A DNA stretch of 61,919 nt from Gemmatimonadota bacterium (GTDB taxonomy: Bacteria; Gemmatimonadota; Gemmatimonadetes; Gemmatimonadales; GWC2-71-9): assembly GCA_003221005.1 (NCBI GenBank), contig QHTZ01000070.1, forward strand, positions 1 to 61,919. The letters run 5' to 3'. The position numbers were made by a program, and so were the translations under genes. Of this stretch, positions 9,739-19,370 are shown piece by piece (the first letter of the stretch is position 1; each line of letters begins with the position of its first letter). The notes below the pieces were generated by a model, which was given only the letters and a program-made list of their open reading frames with translations, ran no database searches and was not told where the DNA came from.

Positions 9739-11043
9739 TTGCCCAACGCTCCTGTCGATGCCGTGGCCCAGGTGATCCTGGCGCTCGCCGTCCTGCTCGC
9801 CGGGGCGAAGCTCGGCGGTCACCTCGCCGAGCGACTGGGACAGCCCGCGGTGCTGGGCGAGCTGGTCGCGGGGATCTTGGTGGGCAACCTCGACCTCGTG
9901 GGTGTGCCGTGGGTTCGCACACTCGGGAGCGACGGCACCATCGACGTCCTGGCCAAGCTCGGCGCCGTGGTCCTGCTGTTCGAGGTCGGGCTCCAATCCA
10001 CGGTGGGAGACATCCTCTCCGTTGGGGTGCGGTCGTTCGTCGTCGCAGTGCTGGGGGTGGTCACGCCGTGGGTGCTGGGGTGGGGCGTCGGCGCGCTCGC
10101 ATTGCCCAACGCTTCCCCTTACGTCCACGCCTTTCTGGGCGCTACGCTCACGGCCACGAGCGTCGGGATCACGGCGCGCGTCCTCAAGGACCTTGGGCGC
10201 GCGCAGTCGGCGGAGGCCCGCATCATCCTGGGCGCCGCAGTCATCGACGACGTGCTGGGGCTCGTGATCCTCGCCGTGATCGGGAGCGTAATCGCGGCGG
10301 CCAATCTCGGGACGGGGCTCTCCTACGGGCAGGTGGCCGCGGTGCTCTTCAAGGCGCTCGCGTTCCTGGTCGGCGCGCTCGCCGTCGGAGCGGTGTTCTC
10401 CCCGCGGCTGTTCGCGCTCACCGCGCGGCTGCGCGGTCAAGGCACCCTGCTCACGACCGCGCTGGTGTTCTGCTTCCTCCTCGCCTACCTCGCGTCGGCC
10501 GTCGGGCTCGCGCCGATCGTGGGCGCCTACGCGGCGGGACTAGTGCTCGAGGAGGCGCACTCGCAGAAGCTGGAAGAGCTGGTTCGGCCCATCGGGACGT
10601 TGCTCGTGCCCGTCTTCTTCGTCGTGATGGGCACGCGCGTGCGCCTCGAGGCGTTCGCGCATACGGAAATCCTGGGTCTCGCGACGCTGCTCACGGTGGC
10701 GGCGATCGTGGGCAAGCAGGCGTGCGCCCTGGGCGGGCTCGGCGCTCCCCTGAACCGGCTCGCGATCGGTCTCGGCATGATTCCCCGAGGCGAAGTGGGC
10801 CTGATCTTCGCCAACCTGGGCCTCGGGCTCACGCTGCACGGCGTGCCCGTCATCGACGAGCGGGTGTTCTCGGCCGTCGTGCTGATGGTCGTCCTGACGG
10901 CACTGGTCACGCCGCCGGCCCTCAAGTGGAGTCTGGCGCGCGCGCCGCGACGTGCTCACGCCGCGGTCGCTGCAACGCAAAACGTGCAGGTTGTGCAACA
11001 GTTCAAAGGCAGCTTTGCAGTGAGCGACGGGAGTACCACTTGA
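9739..11043 (+). CDS. cation:proton antiporter (Kef/CPA2 type)
   Basis: GELVAGILVGNLDLVG, LFEVGLQS, GAYAAGLVLEE, MIPRGEVGLIFA. Confidence 0.88.
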   Translation: MPNAPVDAVAQVILALAVLLAGAKLGGHLAERLGQPAVLGELVAGILVGNLDLVGVPWVRTLGSDGTIDVLAKLGAVVLLFEVGLQSTVGDILSVGVRSFVVAVLGVVTPWVLGWGVGALALPNASPYVHAFLGATLTATSVGITARVLKDLGRAQSAEARIILGAAVIDDVLGLVILAVIGSVIAAANLGTGLSYGQVAAVLFKALAFLVGALAVGAVFSPRLFALTARLRGQGTLLTTALVFCFLLAYLASAVGLAPIVGAYAAGLVLEEAHSQKLEELVRPIGTLLVPVFFVVMGTRVRLEAFAHTEILGLATLLTVAAIVGKQACALGGLGAPLNRLAIGLGMIPRGEVGLIFANLGLGLTLHGVPVIDERVFSAVVLMVVLTALVTPPALKWSLARAPRRAHAAVAATQNVQVVQQFKGSFAVSDGSTT

Positions 11044-11079
11044 GCCAGCGCCGATTGGGTCTCAACTGGCAGAGTTTGC

Positions 11080-11108
11080 TTGACGTCGTACCGGACGCGG
11101 GGTACCTT
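11080..11108 (+). promoter_or_regulatory. predicted sigma70-like promoter of glnA1
   Basis: TTGACG-17 nt-TACCTT. Confidence 0.4.
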
Positions 11109-11193
11109 CCCGCGTGCCCGCAGTCCCTTGTGCCCGCAGGCCGTAGCCTGACCAACCCTGGAGCGACTTGATCCGCCGGAGGACCAGTTTTCT

Positions 11194-12663
11194 ATGACTG
11201 CAACAGCCAAACCAACCGCCACGCCACACGCCAAGGGCGCATCCGCGCCCGCCGACGTGATTCGCCGGGCGCGCGAGCACGGGGTGCAGGTCGTGGACCT
11301 GCGCTTCACCGACCTGCCCGGAACCTGGCAGCACTTTTCGATTCCGCTGGGGGAGCTGACCGAGGATCTGTTCGCGGAGGGGATCGGGTTCGACGGGTCG
11401 TCCATCCGGGGATTCCAGGCGATCAACGAGAGCGACATGCTGCTCTTCCCCGACGCGGGGAGCGCGTTCGTGGACCCCTGTCTCGAGGTGCCGACGCTGT
11501 CGCTCACCTGCGACGTCAAGGATCCTGTGACCGGGGAGCCCTATTCGCGCGACCCGCGCTACGTGGCCCAGAAGGCCGAAGGGCATCTCGGGAAGACGGG
11601 CATCGCCGACACGGCGTACTACGGGCCGGAGGCCGAGTTCTACATCTTCAACTCGGTGCGCTTCGATCAGAACGCGCACGAGGGCTACTACCACGTCGAC
11701 TCCGAGGAAGGGATCTGGAACTCGGGGCAGGACGGCAACGGCACCCCCAACCTGGGGCACCGGCCGCGCCATAAGGAAGGCTACTTCCCGGTACCGCCGA
11801 CCGACCGTCTGCAGGACCTTCGCTCCAAGATCATGCTCGCCATGATCGCCGCCGGGGTCGAGGTCGAGGTGCACCACCACGAGGTGGGCACGGCCGGTCA
11901 AACGGAGATCGACATGCGGTTCAAAACGCTCACGCGCATGGCCGATCAGATGATGATCTACAAGTACGTGGTGAAGAACGTGTGCCGCCAGAACGGCTAC
12001 ACGGCCACGTTCATGCCCAAGCCGCTGTTCGGGGACAACGGCTCCGGGATGCACGTCCACATGAGCTTGTGGAAGGACTCGAAGCCCTTGTTCTTCGACG
12101 CGAAGGGGTACGGTCTGATCTCCGATACGGCGCGCTGGTACATCGGAGGGCTCATCAAGCATTCACCGGCCCTGCTCGCCTTCGCGGCACCGACGACGAA
12201 CAGCTACCGGCGGCTGGTGCCGGGGTACGAGGCGCCGATCAACCTGATCTACTCGCAGCGCAACCGCTCGGCGATCTGCCGCATTCCCGTGTATTCCAAG
12301 TCGCCCAAGGCGAAGCGCGTCGAGTACCGGGCCCCGGACCCCTCGTGCAACCCGTATCTCACGTTCGCGGCGCTGTTGATGGCCGGGCTCGACGGCGTCA
12401 AGAACAAGATCGAGCCGCCCAAGCCGATGGACGTGGACCTCTACGAGCTGGAGCCGGAGGAGCGCAAGCATGTGAAGAACACGCCGGGCTCGCTCGCGGA
12501 CACGTTGGCGGCGCTCGAGGCCGATCATGCGTTCCTGCTGGAGGGCGGGGTGTTCACGCCGGACGTGATCGAGACCTGGCTCAGCTACAAGCGGACGAGA
12601 GAGGACGATCCGGTACGGCTGCGGCCACATCCCTACGAGTTCTTCCTGTACTACGACGTGTGA
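11194..12663 (+). CDS. glnA: type I-beta glutamine synthetase
   Basis: [26 protein letters not shown]-like adenylylation-site context ([12 protein letters not shown]), [12 protein letters not shown]-terminus. Confidence 0.93.
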   Translation: MTATAKPTATPHAKGASAPADVIRRAREHGVQVVDLRFTDLPGTWQHFSIPLGELTEDLFAEGIGFDGSSIRGFQAINESDMLLFPDAGSAFVDPCLEVPTLSLTCDVKDPVTGEPYSRDPRYVAQKAEGHLGKTGIADTAYYGPEAEFYIFNSVRFDQNAHEGYYHVDSEEGIWNSGQDGNGTPNLGHRPRHKEGYFPVPPTDRLQDLRSKIMLAMIAAGVEVEVHHHEVGTAGQTEIDMRFKTLTRMADQMMIYKYVVKNVCRQNGYTATFMPKPLFGDNGSGMHVHMSLWKDSKPLFFDAKGYGLISDTARWYIGGLIKHSPALLAFAAPTTNSYRRLVPGYEAPINLIYSQRNRSAICRIPVYSKSPKAKRVEYRAPDPSCNPYLTFAALLMAGLDGVKNKIEPPKPMDVDLYELEPEERKHVKNTPGSLADTLAALEADHAFLLEGGVFTPDVIETWLSYKRTREDDPVRLRPHPYEFFLYYDV

Positions 12664-12674
12664 AGCGAGGAACT

Positions 12675-12702
12675 GAGGCGGCCGGGAAGCTCCGGCCGCC
12701 TC
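12675..12702 (+). terminator. 11-bp hairpin between the two glutamine synthetase genes (terminator or processing stem)
   Basis: GAGGCGGCCGG-GAAGCT-CCGGCCGCCTC, ends 7 nt before the second ATG. Confidence 0.55.
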
Positions 12703-12709
12703 TTGTGCC

Positions 12710-14062
12710 ATGACCGCGACCGCGGAAAAGACGACCGGAGCGACGAAGAAGGAGATCCTCAGTCTCTGCCGCGAGCAGGGCGTAGCGTTCCTGCGGCTGC
12801 AGTTCACCGACATCCTTGGCGTCAACAAGAACTTCGAGGTGCCTGAGAGCCAGTTCGACAAGGCCCTCTCGGGCGACATCCGCTTCGACGGCTCGGCGAT
12901 CGAAGGCTTCGTCCGGATCGAAGAGTCGGACATGGTGCTCAAGCCCGATCTCGACACCTTCCGGGTGCTCCCCTCCGACGAGCCGGGCGGGCGGGTGGCG
13001 CGGCTGCTGTGCGACATCTACAACCCCGATGGCTCCCCCTTCGCCGGCTGCCCCCGGCAGACCCTCAAGCGGCAGATCGCGCGGGCTGCGGCGCTCGGCT
13101 ACGAAGTAATGATCGGCGTCGAGGCCGAGTTCTACATCTTCCAGCTGGACGCGGACGGCAAGCCCACCACGCGCACCCACGACAGCGGCGGCTACTTCGA
13201 CCTGACGCCGGTCGACAAGGCCGAGGAGATCCGGCGGCTGATCGTGCGCGACCTCGTGTCGATGGGTTTCGAGGTCGAGGGGGGGCACCACGAGGTCGCA
13301 CCCGGTCAGCACGAGATCGACTTCCGCTACGCCGGGGCGCTCGACACGGCGGACAACCTGGCGACCTTCAAGTTCGTCGTGCGCAACGTCGCGTACCGCC
13401 ACGGCTACCTCGCCACGTTCATGCCGCAGCCGATCTTCGGTCAGGCCGGCTCTGGCATGCACACCAGCCATTCCCTGTTCCGGCAGGGGAAGAACGCGTT
13501 CTACGAACGGAAGGCGCAGTGGGAGCTGTCCAAGGTCGCCCTCCAGTACATCGGGGGACTGCTGAAGCACGCCCGCGGCTTTTGCGCCGTCACTAATCCG
13601 CTGGTCAACAGCTACAAGCGCCTGGTGCCGGGCTACGAGGCGCCGGTGCACGTCGCCTGGTCGATGCGCAACCGCTCTCCGCTGATCCGCATCCCCGAGC
13701 GCCGCGAGGTGGGCACGCGCTGCGAGGTGCGCATGCCCGACCCCGCGGCCGATCCCTACCTCTCGCTCACCGTGCAGATCGCCGCCGGCCTGGATGGCGT
13801 CGAGCATGAGTTCACGCCGCCCGACCCGGTCAACAAGAACATCTTCGAGATGAGCTACCGCGAGCGGCGCCACTTCCGCATCGACGACCTCCCCCGGGAC
13901 CTGCACGAGGCGCTCGAGTACCTCGAGAAGGACGAGGTTGTCCGGGCCGCCCTCGGCGACCACATCTACGAGCGGTTCATCGAGGCGAAGCAGCGGGAGT
14001 GGCAGGAGTACATCGGGCGCGTCAGTGAGTGGGAGCTGGAGCGATACCTCGGGCTGTACTGA
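12710..14062 (+). CDS. type I-alpha-like glutamine synthetase (second copy)
   Basis: RFDGSAIEGFVRIEESDM, FMPQPIFGQAGSGMH, NKNIFEMSYRER; alpha-type C-terminal region IEAKQREWQEY. Confidence 0.92.
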   Translation: MTATAEKTTGATKKEILSLCREQGVAFLRLQFTDILGVNKNFEVPESQFDKALSGDIRFDGSAIEGFVRIEESDMVLKPDLDTFRVLPSDEPGGRVARLLCDIYNPDGSPFAGCPRQTLKRQIARAAALGYEVMIGVEAEFYIFQLDADGKPTTRTHDSGGYFDLTPVDKAEEIRRLIVRDLVSMGFEVEGGHHEVAPGQHEIDFRYAGALDTADNLATFKFVVRNVAYRHGYLATFMPQPIFGQAGSGMHTSHSLFRQGKNAFYERKAQWELSKVALQYIGGLLKHARGFCAVTNPLVNSYKRLVPGYEAPVHVAWSMRNRSPLIRIPERREVGTRCEVRMPDPAADPYLSLTVQIAAGLDGVEHEFTPPDPVNKNIFEMSYRERRHFRIDDLPRDLHEALEYLEKDEVVRAALGDHIYERFIEAKQREWQEYIGRVSEWELERYLGLY

Positions 14063-14074
14063 ACAACTACAAAT

Positions 14075-14179
14075 GCGTGGTGCGTAGTACGTGGTTGCCA
14101 GCGGTCCCGGACGCCGTCGCGCGGCTCCGTTGGGACTTGTTCCGCCGGATGCAACCACGCACCACTCACCTATATTTTT
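14075..14179 (+). terminator. long imperfect hairpin plus T-rich tail after glnA2
   Basis: GCGTGGTGCGTAGTACGTGGTTGC ... GCAACCACGCACCAC followed by TATATTTTT. Confidence 0.5.
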
Positions 14180-14203
14180 CCTGCCGACACTATGTCGTCA
14201 CCA

Positions 14204-15364
14204 TCAATACAGGTACGCGACACTAAGCGCGAAGCTCACCTGCCCGTCCTTGCCATTGAACACCTGAAAGCTCGAGTGATCGTAGCGCACTTCTGGTCGC
14301 ACCAGCGCGTTGGGCCAGCTTTTCACGTTCAGGGTGCCCGTCAGGCTCCACAGCTTGTGGGCGGCGGTGCTCAGCAACCCGAATGCGCCCGACGTGCGCG
14401 CGGTTTGCGCGTCATTGAGATAGTCCGCGCGGCCGGCGAAGTTGACTTTGGGTGAGAGGTCGACCGCAAGCCAGCCGCCCACCGCCCACCAGGTCGCGTC
14501 CTGGGTCGGATCGGGGAGGGCCGCGTTCGCCTTCTCTTTCCCCCAGTCACCCTGAATCCATACTGAGGCCTTGCTTCCCATCTTCTGGTTGAGCAGGACA
14601 TCGATCCCGTAGCGGGACGCGTTACTGTTTGGCTCCTGCGCCCCCACGTACCCGACGATGCCGAGGGCGGTGTTGGCGGACGTCAGGCCGAGCCGGCCCA
14701 TGAAGTCTTTGTTCCCGTTGGTGACGACGACGCGGTCCCACCCGTTGTCGATCCGGAGCTCGATGTCGGCGCTGCTCGAGAACTTGTAGTCCAGCTCGAG
14801 ACCGGTGGCGGTGAAGTTCTCGACGTAGATGAACTGGTTACCCTCCGACCAGTTCGGGTTCACCACGTCTTCGATGACTTCTAGGCCCATCATGGTCACG
14901 AACTTGCCGGCCTTGAACTGGATGCCGTTGCCGTTCGCGGTCGGCAGGTTCAGGGTGACGTACAGCTGCGTGATTTCCCCGTCCGTCCCCACGTTGAAGC
15001 CGCTCGCCCCGCTGCCGCTCGAGTGGAGGACCTCCGCGTTTTGACCCAGCAGTACGTCGGCATGAACGCCCGCGTCCACCTTCTTAGCATCAAAGGGACG
15101 GTCGGCCGTCAGCTTCAGCGCGTTCAGGGTGAAGGCGTTGGAGTAGCGGTCGTACAGCCTGCCGAGGATTGTGTTGGGAGGGACGGCCTCCGTCGAATAG
15201 GCGTAGGATGCCTCGACGTACCCGCTGAGCTTGAAGCTCGGCGGTGGCGCGGGGGCGGGGGCGGGGGCGGGGGCAGCCGGCGGAGCCTGTCCGGCGAGGG
15301 GCGCGGCCACGGCGCCGAGCCAAGCGAGGCTGAGCGCGCTGACCATACGGAGTGGGGGCGGCAT
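14204..15364 (-). CDS. outer-membrane beta-barrel porin
   Basis: Signal peptide, Pro/Ala linker, FKLSGYVEASYAYS start and alternating beta-strand pattern ending in ...SLSVAYLY-type terminal aromatic. Confidence 0.75.
   Translation of the reverse strand: MPPPLRMVSALSLAWLGAVAAPLAGQAPPAAPAPAPAPAPPPSFKLSGYVEASYAYSTEAVPPNTILGRLYDRYSNAFTLNALKLTADRPFDAKKVDAGVHADVLLGQNAEVLHSSGSGASGFNVGTDGEITQLYVTLNLPTANGNGIQFKAGKFVTMMGLEVIEDVVNPNWSEGNQFIYVENFTATGLELDYKFSSSADIELRIDNGWDRVVVTNGNKDFMGRLGLTSANTALGIVGYVGAQEPNSNASRYGIDVLLNQKMGSKASVWIQGDWGKEKANAALPDPTQDATWWAVGGWLAVDLSPKVNFAGRADYLNDAQTARTSGAFGLLSTAAHKLWSLTGTLNVKSWPNALVRPEVRYDHSSFQVFNGKDGQVSFALSVAYLY
15251..15274. repeat. (GGGGGC)4 hexanucleotide repeat encoding the Pro/Ala linker of the porin
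   Basis: Direct reading; four perfect units. Confidence 0.9.
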
Positions 15365-15605
15365 GGCGGTCCTCAGTAAGGAGAAGTGATCGCGCGACGG
15401 AGCGGATAGCTCACCTCGCGCAGGTATGTTAACCCTGCAGTTGCAGTAGTGTCAAGTGTTTTGTGCATTTTTTGCACCACCTTGGCGTTACCATGCATAC
15501 TTTGGCACATGACGAATCGGAGGCAAGTTATTATTGTGCATGTGATGCGCATATTCGATATCACGCTTGCACTTCAGCCCCGCGGGAATGCCCCTTGGGC
15601 CGGGG

Positions 15606-15633
15606 TTGACGGCCTGCGTGCCCTGGTTAGTAT
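15606..15633 (+). promoter_or_regulatory. predicted promoter upstream of truncated cimA
   Basis: TTGACG-16 nt-TAGTAT. Confidence 0.4.
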
Positions 15634-15642
15634 GGCCGGACT

Positions 15643-15717
15643 ATGGTGAATGTCCACCGCGTCAGCTCGCCGATCAGCACGATCGCGATTTGTCCGCCCC
15701 GAGAGGCGGTGTGCTGA
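15643..15717 (+). CDS. candidate Ile/Val leader peptide MVNVHRVSSPISTIAICPPREAVC
   Basis: Short ORF 10 nt after a -10 element; ISTIAI segment; positioned before an isoleucine-pathway gene. Confidence 0.35.
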   Translation: MVNVHRVSSPISTIAICPPREAVC

Positions 15718-15728
15718 CGCTCGGCTAA

Positions 15729-17273
15729 GAGACGTTCCCGACCAGTCAGTGCCCCGGGACCCAGCGCGAAGGGCTCTCGCTCTCCGTCGAGGACAAGGTA
15801 AAGATCGCCCGCCGCCTGGATGAGCTGGGGATCTATTATCTCGAGGGCGGCTGGCCGGGGTCGAATCCGAAGGACGCCGAGTTCTTTCGTCGCATCCCCA
15901 CTGCGGGGCTGCGCCGGGCCAAGGTCGCGGCGTTCGGCATGACGCGCCGGGCGGGCGGCCGTGCGGAAGACGACGCCAACCTGCGGGCGCTGGTGGAGGC
16001 GGAGACGCTGGTCGTGACGCTCGTGGGCAAGACGTCCGCCCTCCATGTGGAGCGCGTGCTCGAGACGAGCCGCGACGAGAACCTCCGCATGATCGGCGAC
16101 AGTGTCGGCTACTGCAAGCGCCTGGGCCGGGAAGTGATCTACGACGCCGAGCACTTCTTCGACGGGTGCCGCCTCGACCTGGAGTACGCGCACGCCACCG
16201 TGCGCGCCGCGGCGGACGCGGGTGCCGACTGCGTGGTGCTATGCGACACCAACGGGGGCGAGCTCCCCGAGGTCGTCGAGCAGCGAGTGCGCGACGTGCG
16301 CTCGCGGGTTGCCACGCCTCTCGGGATCCACACGCATAACGACTCGGGGCTCGCGCTCGCGAACGCCCTTGCGGCGGTCAAGGCCGGCTGCGTGCACGTG
16401 CAGGGAACGATCAACGGCTACGGCGAGCGCTGCGGTAACATGGATCTGATCCCCCTCATCGCCACGCTGCAGTGCAAGCTCGGGTACAACGTGCTGCCGC
16501 CCGCTCAGCTGGGCTGCCTCACCGAGGTAGCGCACTTTGTCGCGGCGGTCGCGAACCTGAACCCCGATCCCCATCAGCCGTACGTCGGCCGCAGCGCGTT
16601 CGCGCACAAGGGCGGCATCCACGTCGCCGCCGTCGCCAAGGTCGCGGAAAGCTATCAGCACATTGATCCCGTGCTCGTTGGCAACGAGATGCGGGTGGTC
16701 GTGAGCGAGCTGGCGGGCCGCCGCAACATCACGATGCGCGCCGAGGCGTTGGGTTTGCGAGTCGGCGTCCCCGAGGCAGGGCTGCTCCAGCGCATCAAGG
16801 AGCTGGAGCACGCCGGGTTCCAATTCGACGGGGCGGAGGGATCGTTCGAGATGCTGGTGCGGCGCTCCGCCCCGGATTACAAGCCGCCGTTCGAGTTACT
16901 CGGCTTTACCGTGCTCGTCGACGAGGCGAATGGGGCGGGGGTCAAGGCGCAGGCGACGGTGAAGCTGCGCGTGGGCGACGAGGTGGTGCACACCGCGGCG
17001 GAGGGGGCGGGGCCGGTGAACGCCCTGGACTGCGCCGTCCGGAAGGGGCTGCTGCCGCATTATCCCGAGCTCGCGGACGTGCGGCTCGTGGACTACAAGG
17101 TTCGGATCGTGGACGAGCACCTGGGCACCGCTGCGAAGCCGCGTGTGGTGCTCGAGTCGGCGCGCGGCTCGGAGCGCTGGAGCACGGTGGGGTGCTCGGA
17201 GAACATCATCGAGGCGAGCTGGCAGGCGCTCAAGGACAGCCTCGAGCTGCCGCTGCTCAGGGCGCGGGGCTAG
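15729..17273 (+). pseudogene. cimA: citramalate synthase (2-isopropylmalate synthase family), N-terminal segment missing
   Basis: In-frame similarity begins at GTQREGLSLSVEDKVKIARRLDELGIYYLEGGWPGSNPKDAEFF (15756 on); expected YDTTLRD is absent and TAA at 15726 closes the frame upstream; no ATG/GTG/TTG until 15939. Confidence 0.75.
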
Positions 17274-17276
17274 GGG

Positions 17277-19357
17277 TCAGTCCGTCGCGGCTTCGGCGGC
17301 GGGGGCGGCGTGGGCCTCCTTGAACTTGATCGGCTCGGCCCAGAACCCGGCGCAGAAGTCGCCGAACGCGCGCGCCCGGTCCAAGATCTCGCGCGCGGCC
17401 GCCTCTCCCGGCTCCGCGCGCTTCAGGCGCGCGAACTCCCCTGACAATTCGCTCCACGAGCCGCCGGTCTGTCCGGAGAGCACGAAGATGTTTTCGAACT
17501 CCCACAGCGCCTGCTCCGGTGTGAACGGGTCCACCAGCCGGCGATAGAGCGGGACCCGCGCGGCGGCCGCCGCCGCCTCGTACCCGGCGAAGATCGCGGC
17601 GCCGAACTCCTTGTGCGCGAAGTACGCCTCGGCGCGTGCCCCCAGTCCTGATAGAAGGAGGGGTCCGCTTCGAACGTCGGCACGGAGCGCAGCGGCTCGA
17701 GGGCCTCCTTGAGACGCGCCTCGCCCAAACGCGCCATGCACGCAGTGAAGTCCTCGCCGTCCTGCCGCTCACTCTCGAACAGCCCGAGCAAGGTCTGCAA
17801 CACCCTGACGCAGTTCTTCGCGGGATACTTGCCCATCACTTCGCCGATCTGCGCCCGGTCGAGGCCGATCCGGCCGCCCACGAACAGGAGGTACGAAGGC
17901 ACCGTGCGCTTATCCTCGGTCATGGCCGCGCTGTGAAAGCCGACGTCGGCGACGGCGTGCTGGGCGCAGCCGTTCGGGCATCCGGAAATCTTGATCCTGA
18001 GGGTACGCGCCAGCTCGCGATATTGCGCGAGCTCACCCCCGTCCTCGAGCGCGGCCGAGAGCGCCGAGCCGAGGCCCTTCGCCGAAGCGATGCCGAGACG
18101 GCACGTGTCGGCTGCGGGGCAGGTGGTGATGTCCTCGATCGTCTCGGCGCCGGGATCGCCGAGCTCGATGCTGCGGAGGGCGTCGTATAGGTCGGGCAGC
18201 TCGTCCTCGCGCACCCAGGGCAGATAGAAATTCTGGTCGACCGCAATGCGTGCCTCGCCCGCCGAGTAGCGCCGCACGACCTCGGCGAGCTTGCGGAGCG
18301 GATCGCTCAGGATGTCCCCTAACCGCAGCCGGACGTTGACACCCTTCAGTCCCGGGATCTTGTGGGGCACCACGGAGTCGCGGTACCAGCGACGGTATTC
18401 GGGCCGCTCGGTGCGCGGATCGCGCACCGGGAGTCCGGCACGCGGCGGAACCTCGAAGGGCTGGTGAACCTCCTGTACATCCTCGGGCGGGAAGGGGATC
18501 GGACCGACGTGCTGGCGCTCGAGATCGAGCGCTTCGCGAAACCGCGGCCACCCCATGGCCTGCACCAGGAACTTCATGCGCGCCTTCATACGGGACTTGC
18601 GCTCGCCGTAGCGGTCGAATACCCGCAGGATGGCGGCGGCGAAGTTGTACATCTCCTCGACTGGGAGGAAGTCGGTGTACTCGTGCGACAGCATCGGCGC
18701 CCCGCCCATCCCGCCCGCGACCTGGATCTTGAAGCCGCGCCGCTCACGGCCGTCATCGGAACGGACCTGCGCGATGAACCCGATGTCGTGCAGCCGTACG
18801 GCCGAGTGGTCCTCGGTGCAGCCTTCGAAGGTGATCTTGAATTTCCGCCCCAGCACTTGGTTGTGGTCGTTGCGCACGAGATAGCGGAACAGGGCGTGGG
18901 CGTAAGGGGCGACGTCGAACACCTCGGTGGGCGACGTCCCCGAGCGGTAGCAGGCGGTGATGTTGCGGACGGTGTTGCCGCACGCCTCGCGCGTCGTGAT
19001 GCCCGCCGCCGCGAGGAAGCGCATGAGGTTCGGCGCTTCTTCGAGCTTGAGGTAATAGATCTGCACGTCTTCGCGCGTGGTCAGGTGCAGGAATCCCGAG
19101 CCGAAGCGTTCGGCAGCGTCAGCCAAGGTGACGAGCTGGTCGGCTGAGAGGACGCCTCCCGGGATCTTGATGCGCTGCATCTGCACGCCTTCCTGGCGCT
19201 GGGCGTACGTGCCGAACTGCAGCCGCAGCTTCTGCATCTTGACTTCGCCCAGCTCGCCCCGGCGGTACTGCTTGATCTCCTCTTCGTAGAGATCGAGCTC
19301 CGCCGCGATGTGGTCAGGGAGCGGTGCGGTAGGTGCGACGCGATCGATCGCGGTCAT
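17277..19357 (-). pseudogene. assimilatory sulfite reductase (ferredoxin type) split by a +/-1 frameshift near 17639-17643
   Basis: Frame 1 (17423..19357) has TCRLGIASAKGLG and KISGCPNGCAQHAV siroheme/4Fe-4S motifs; the C-terminal continuation ARAEAYFAHKEFGAAIF... is in ORF 17277..17741. Confidence 0.85.
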
Positions 19358-19370
19358 AGATCCAGTTCCT

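Noticed and set aside
11060-11090. Sigma54 promoter upstream of glnA1 (CTGGCAGAGTTTGCT)
   Set aside because: TGGCA to TTGC spacing is 2 nt too short for the -24/-12 consensus; a sigma70-like TTGACG-17-TACCTT fits better
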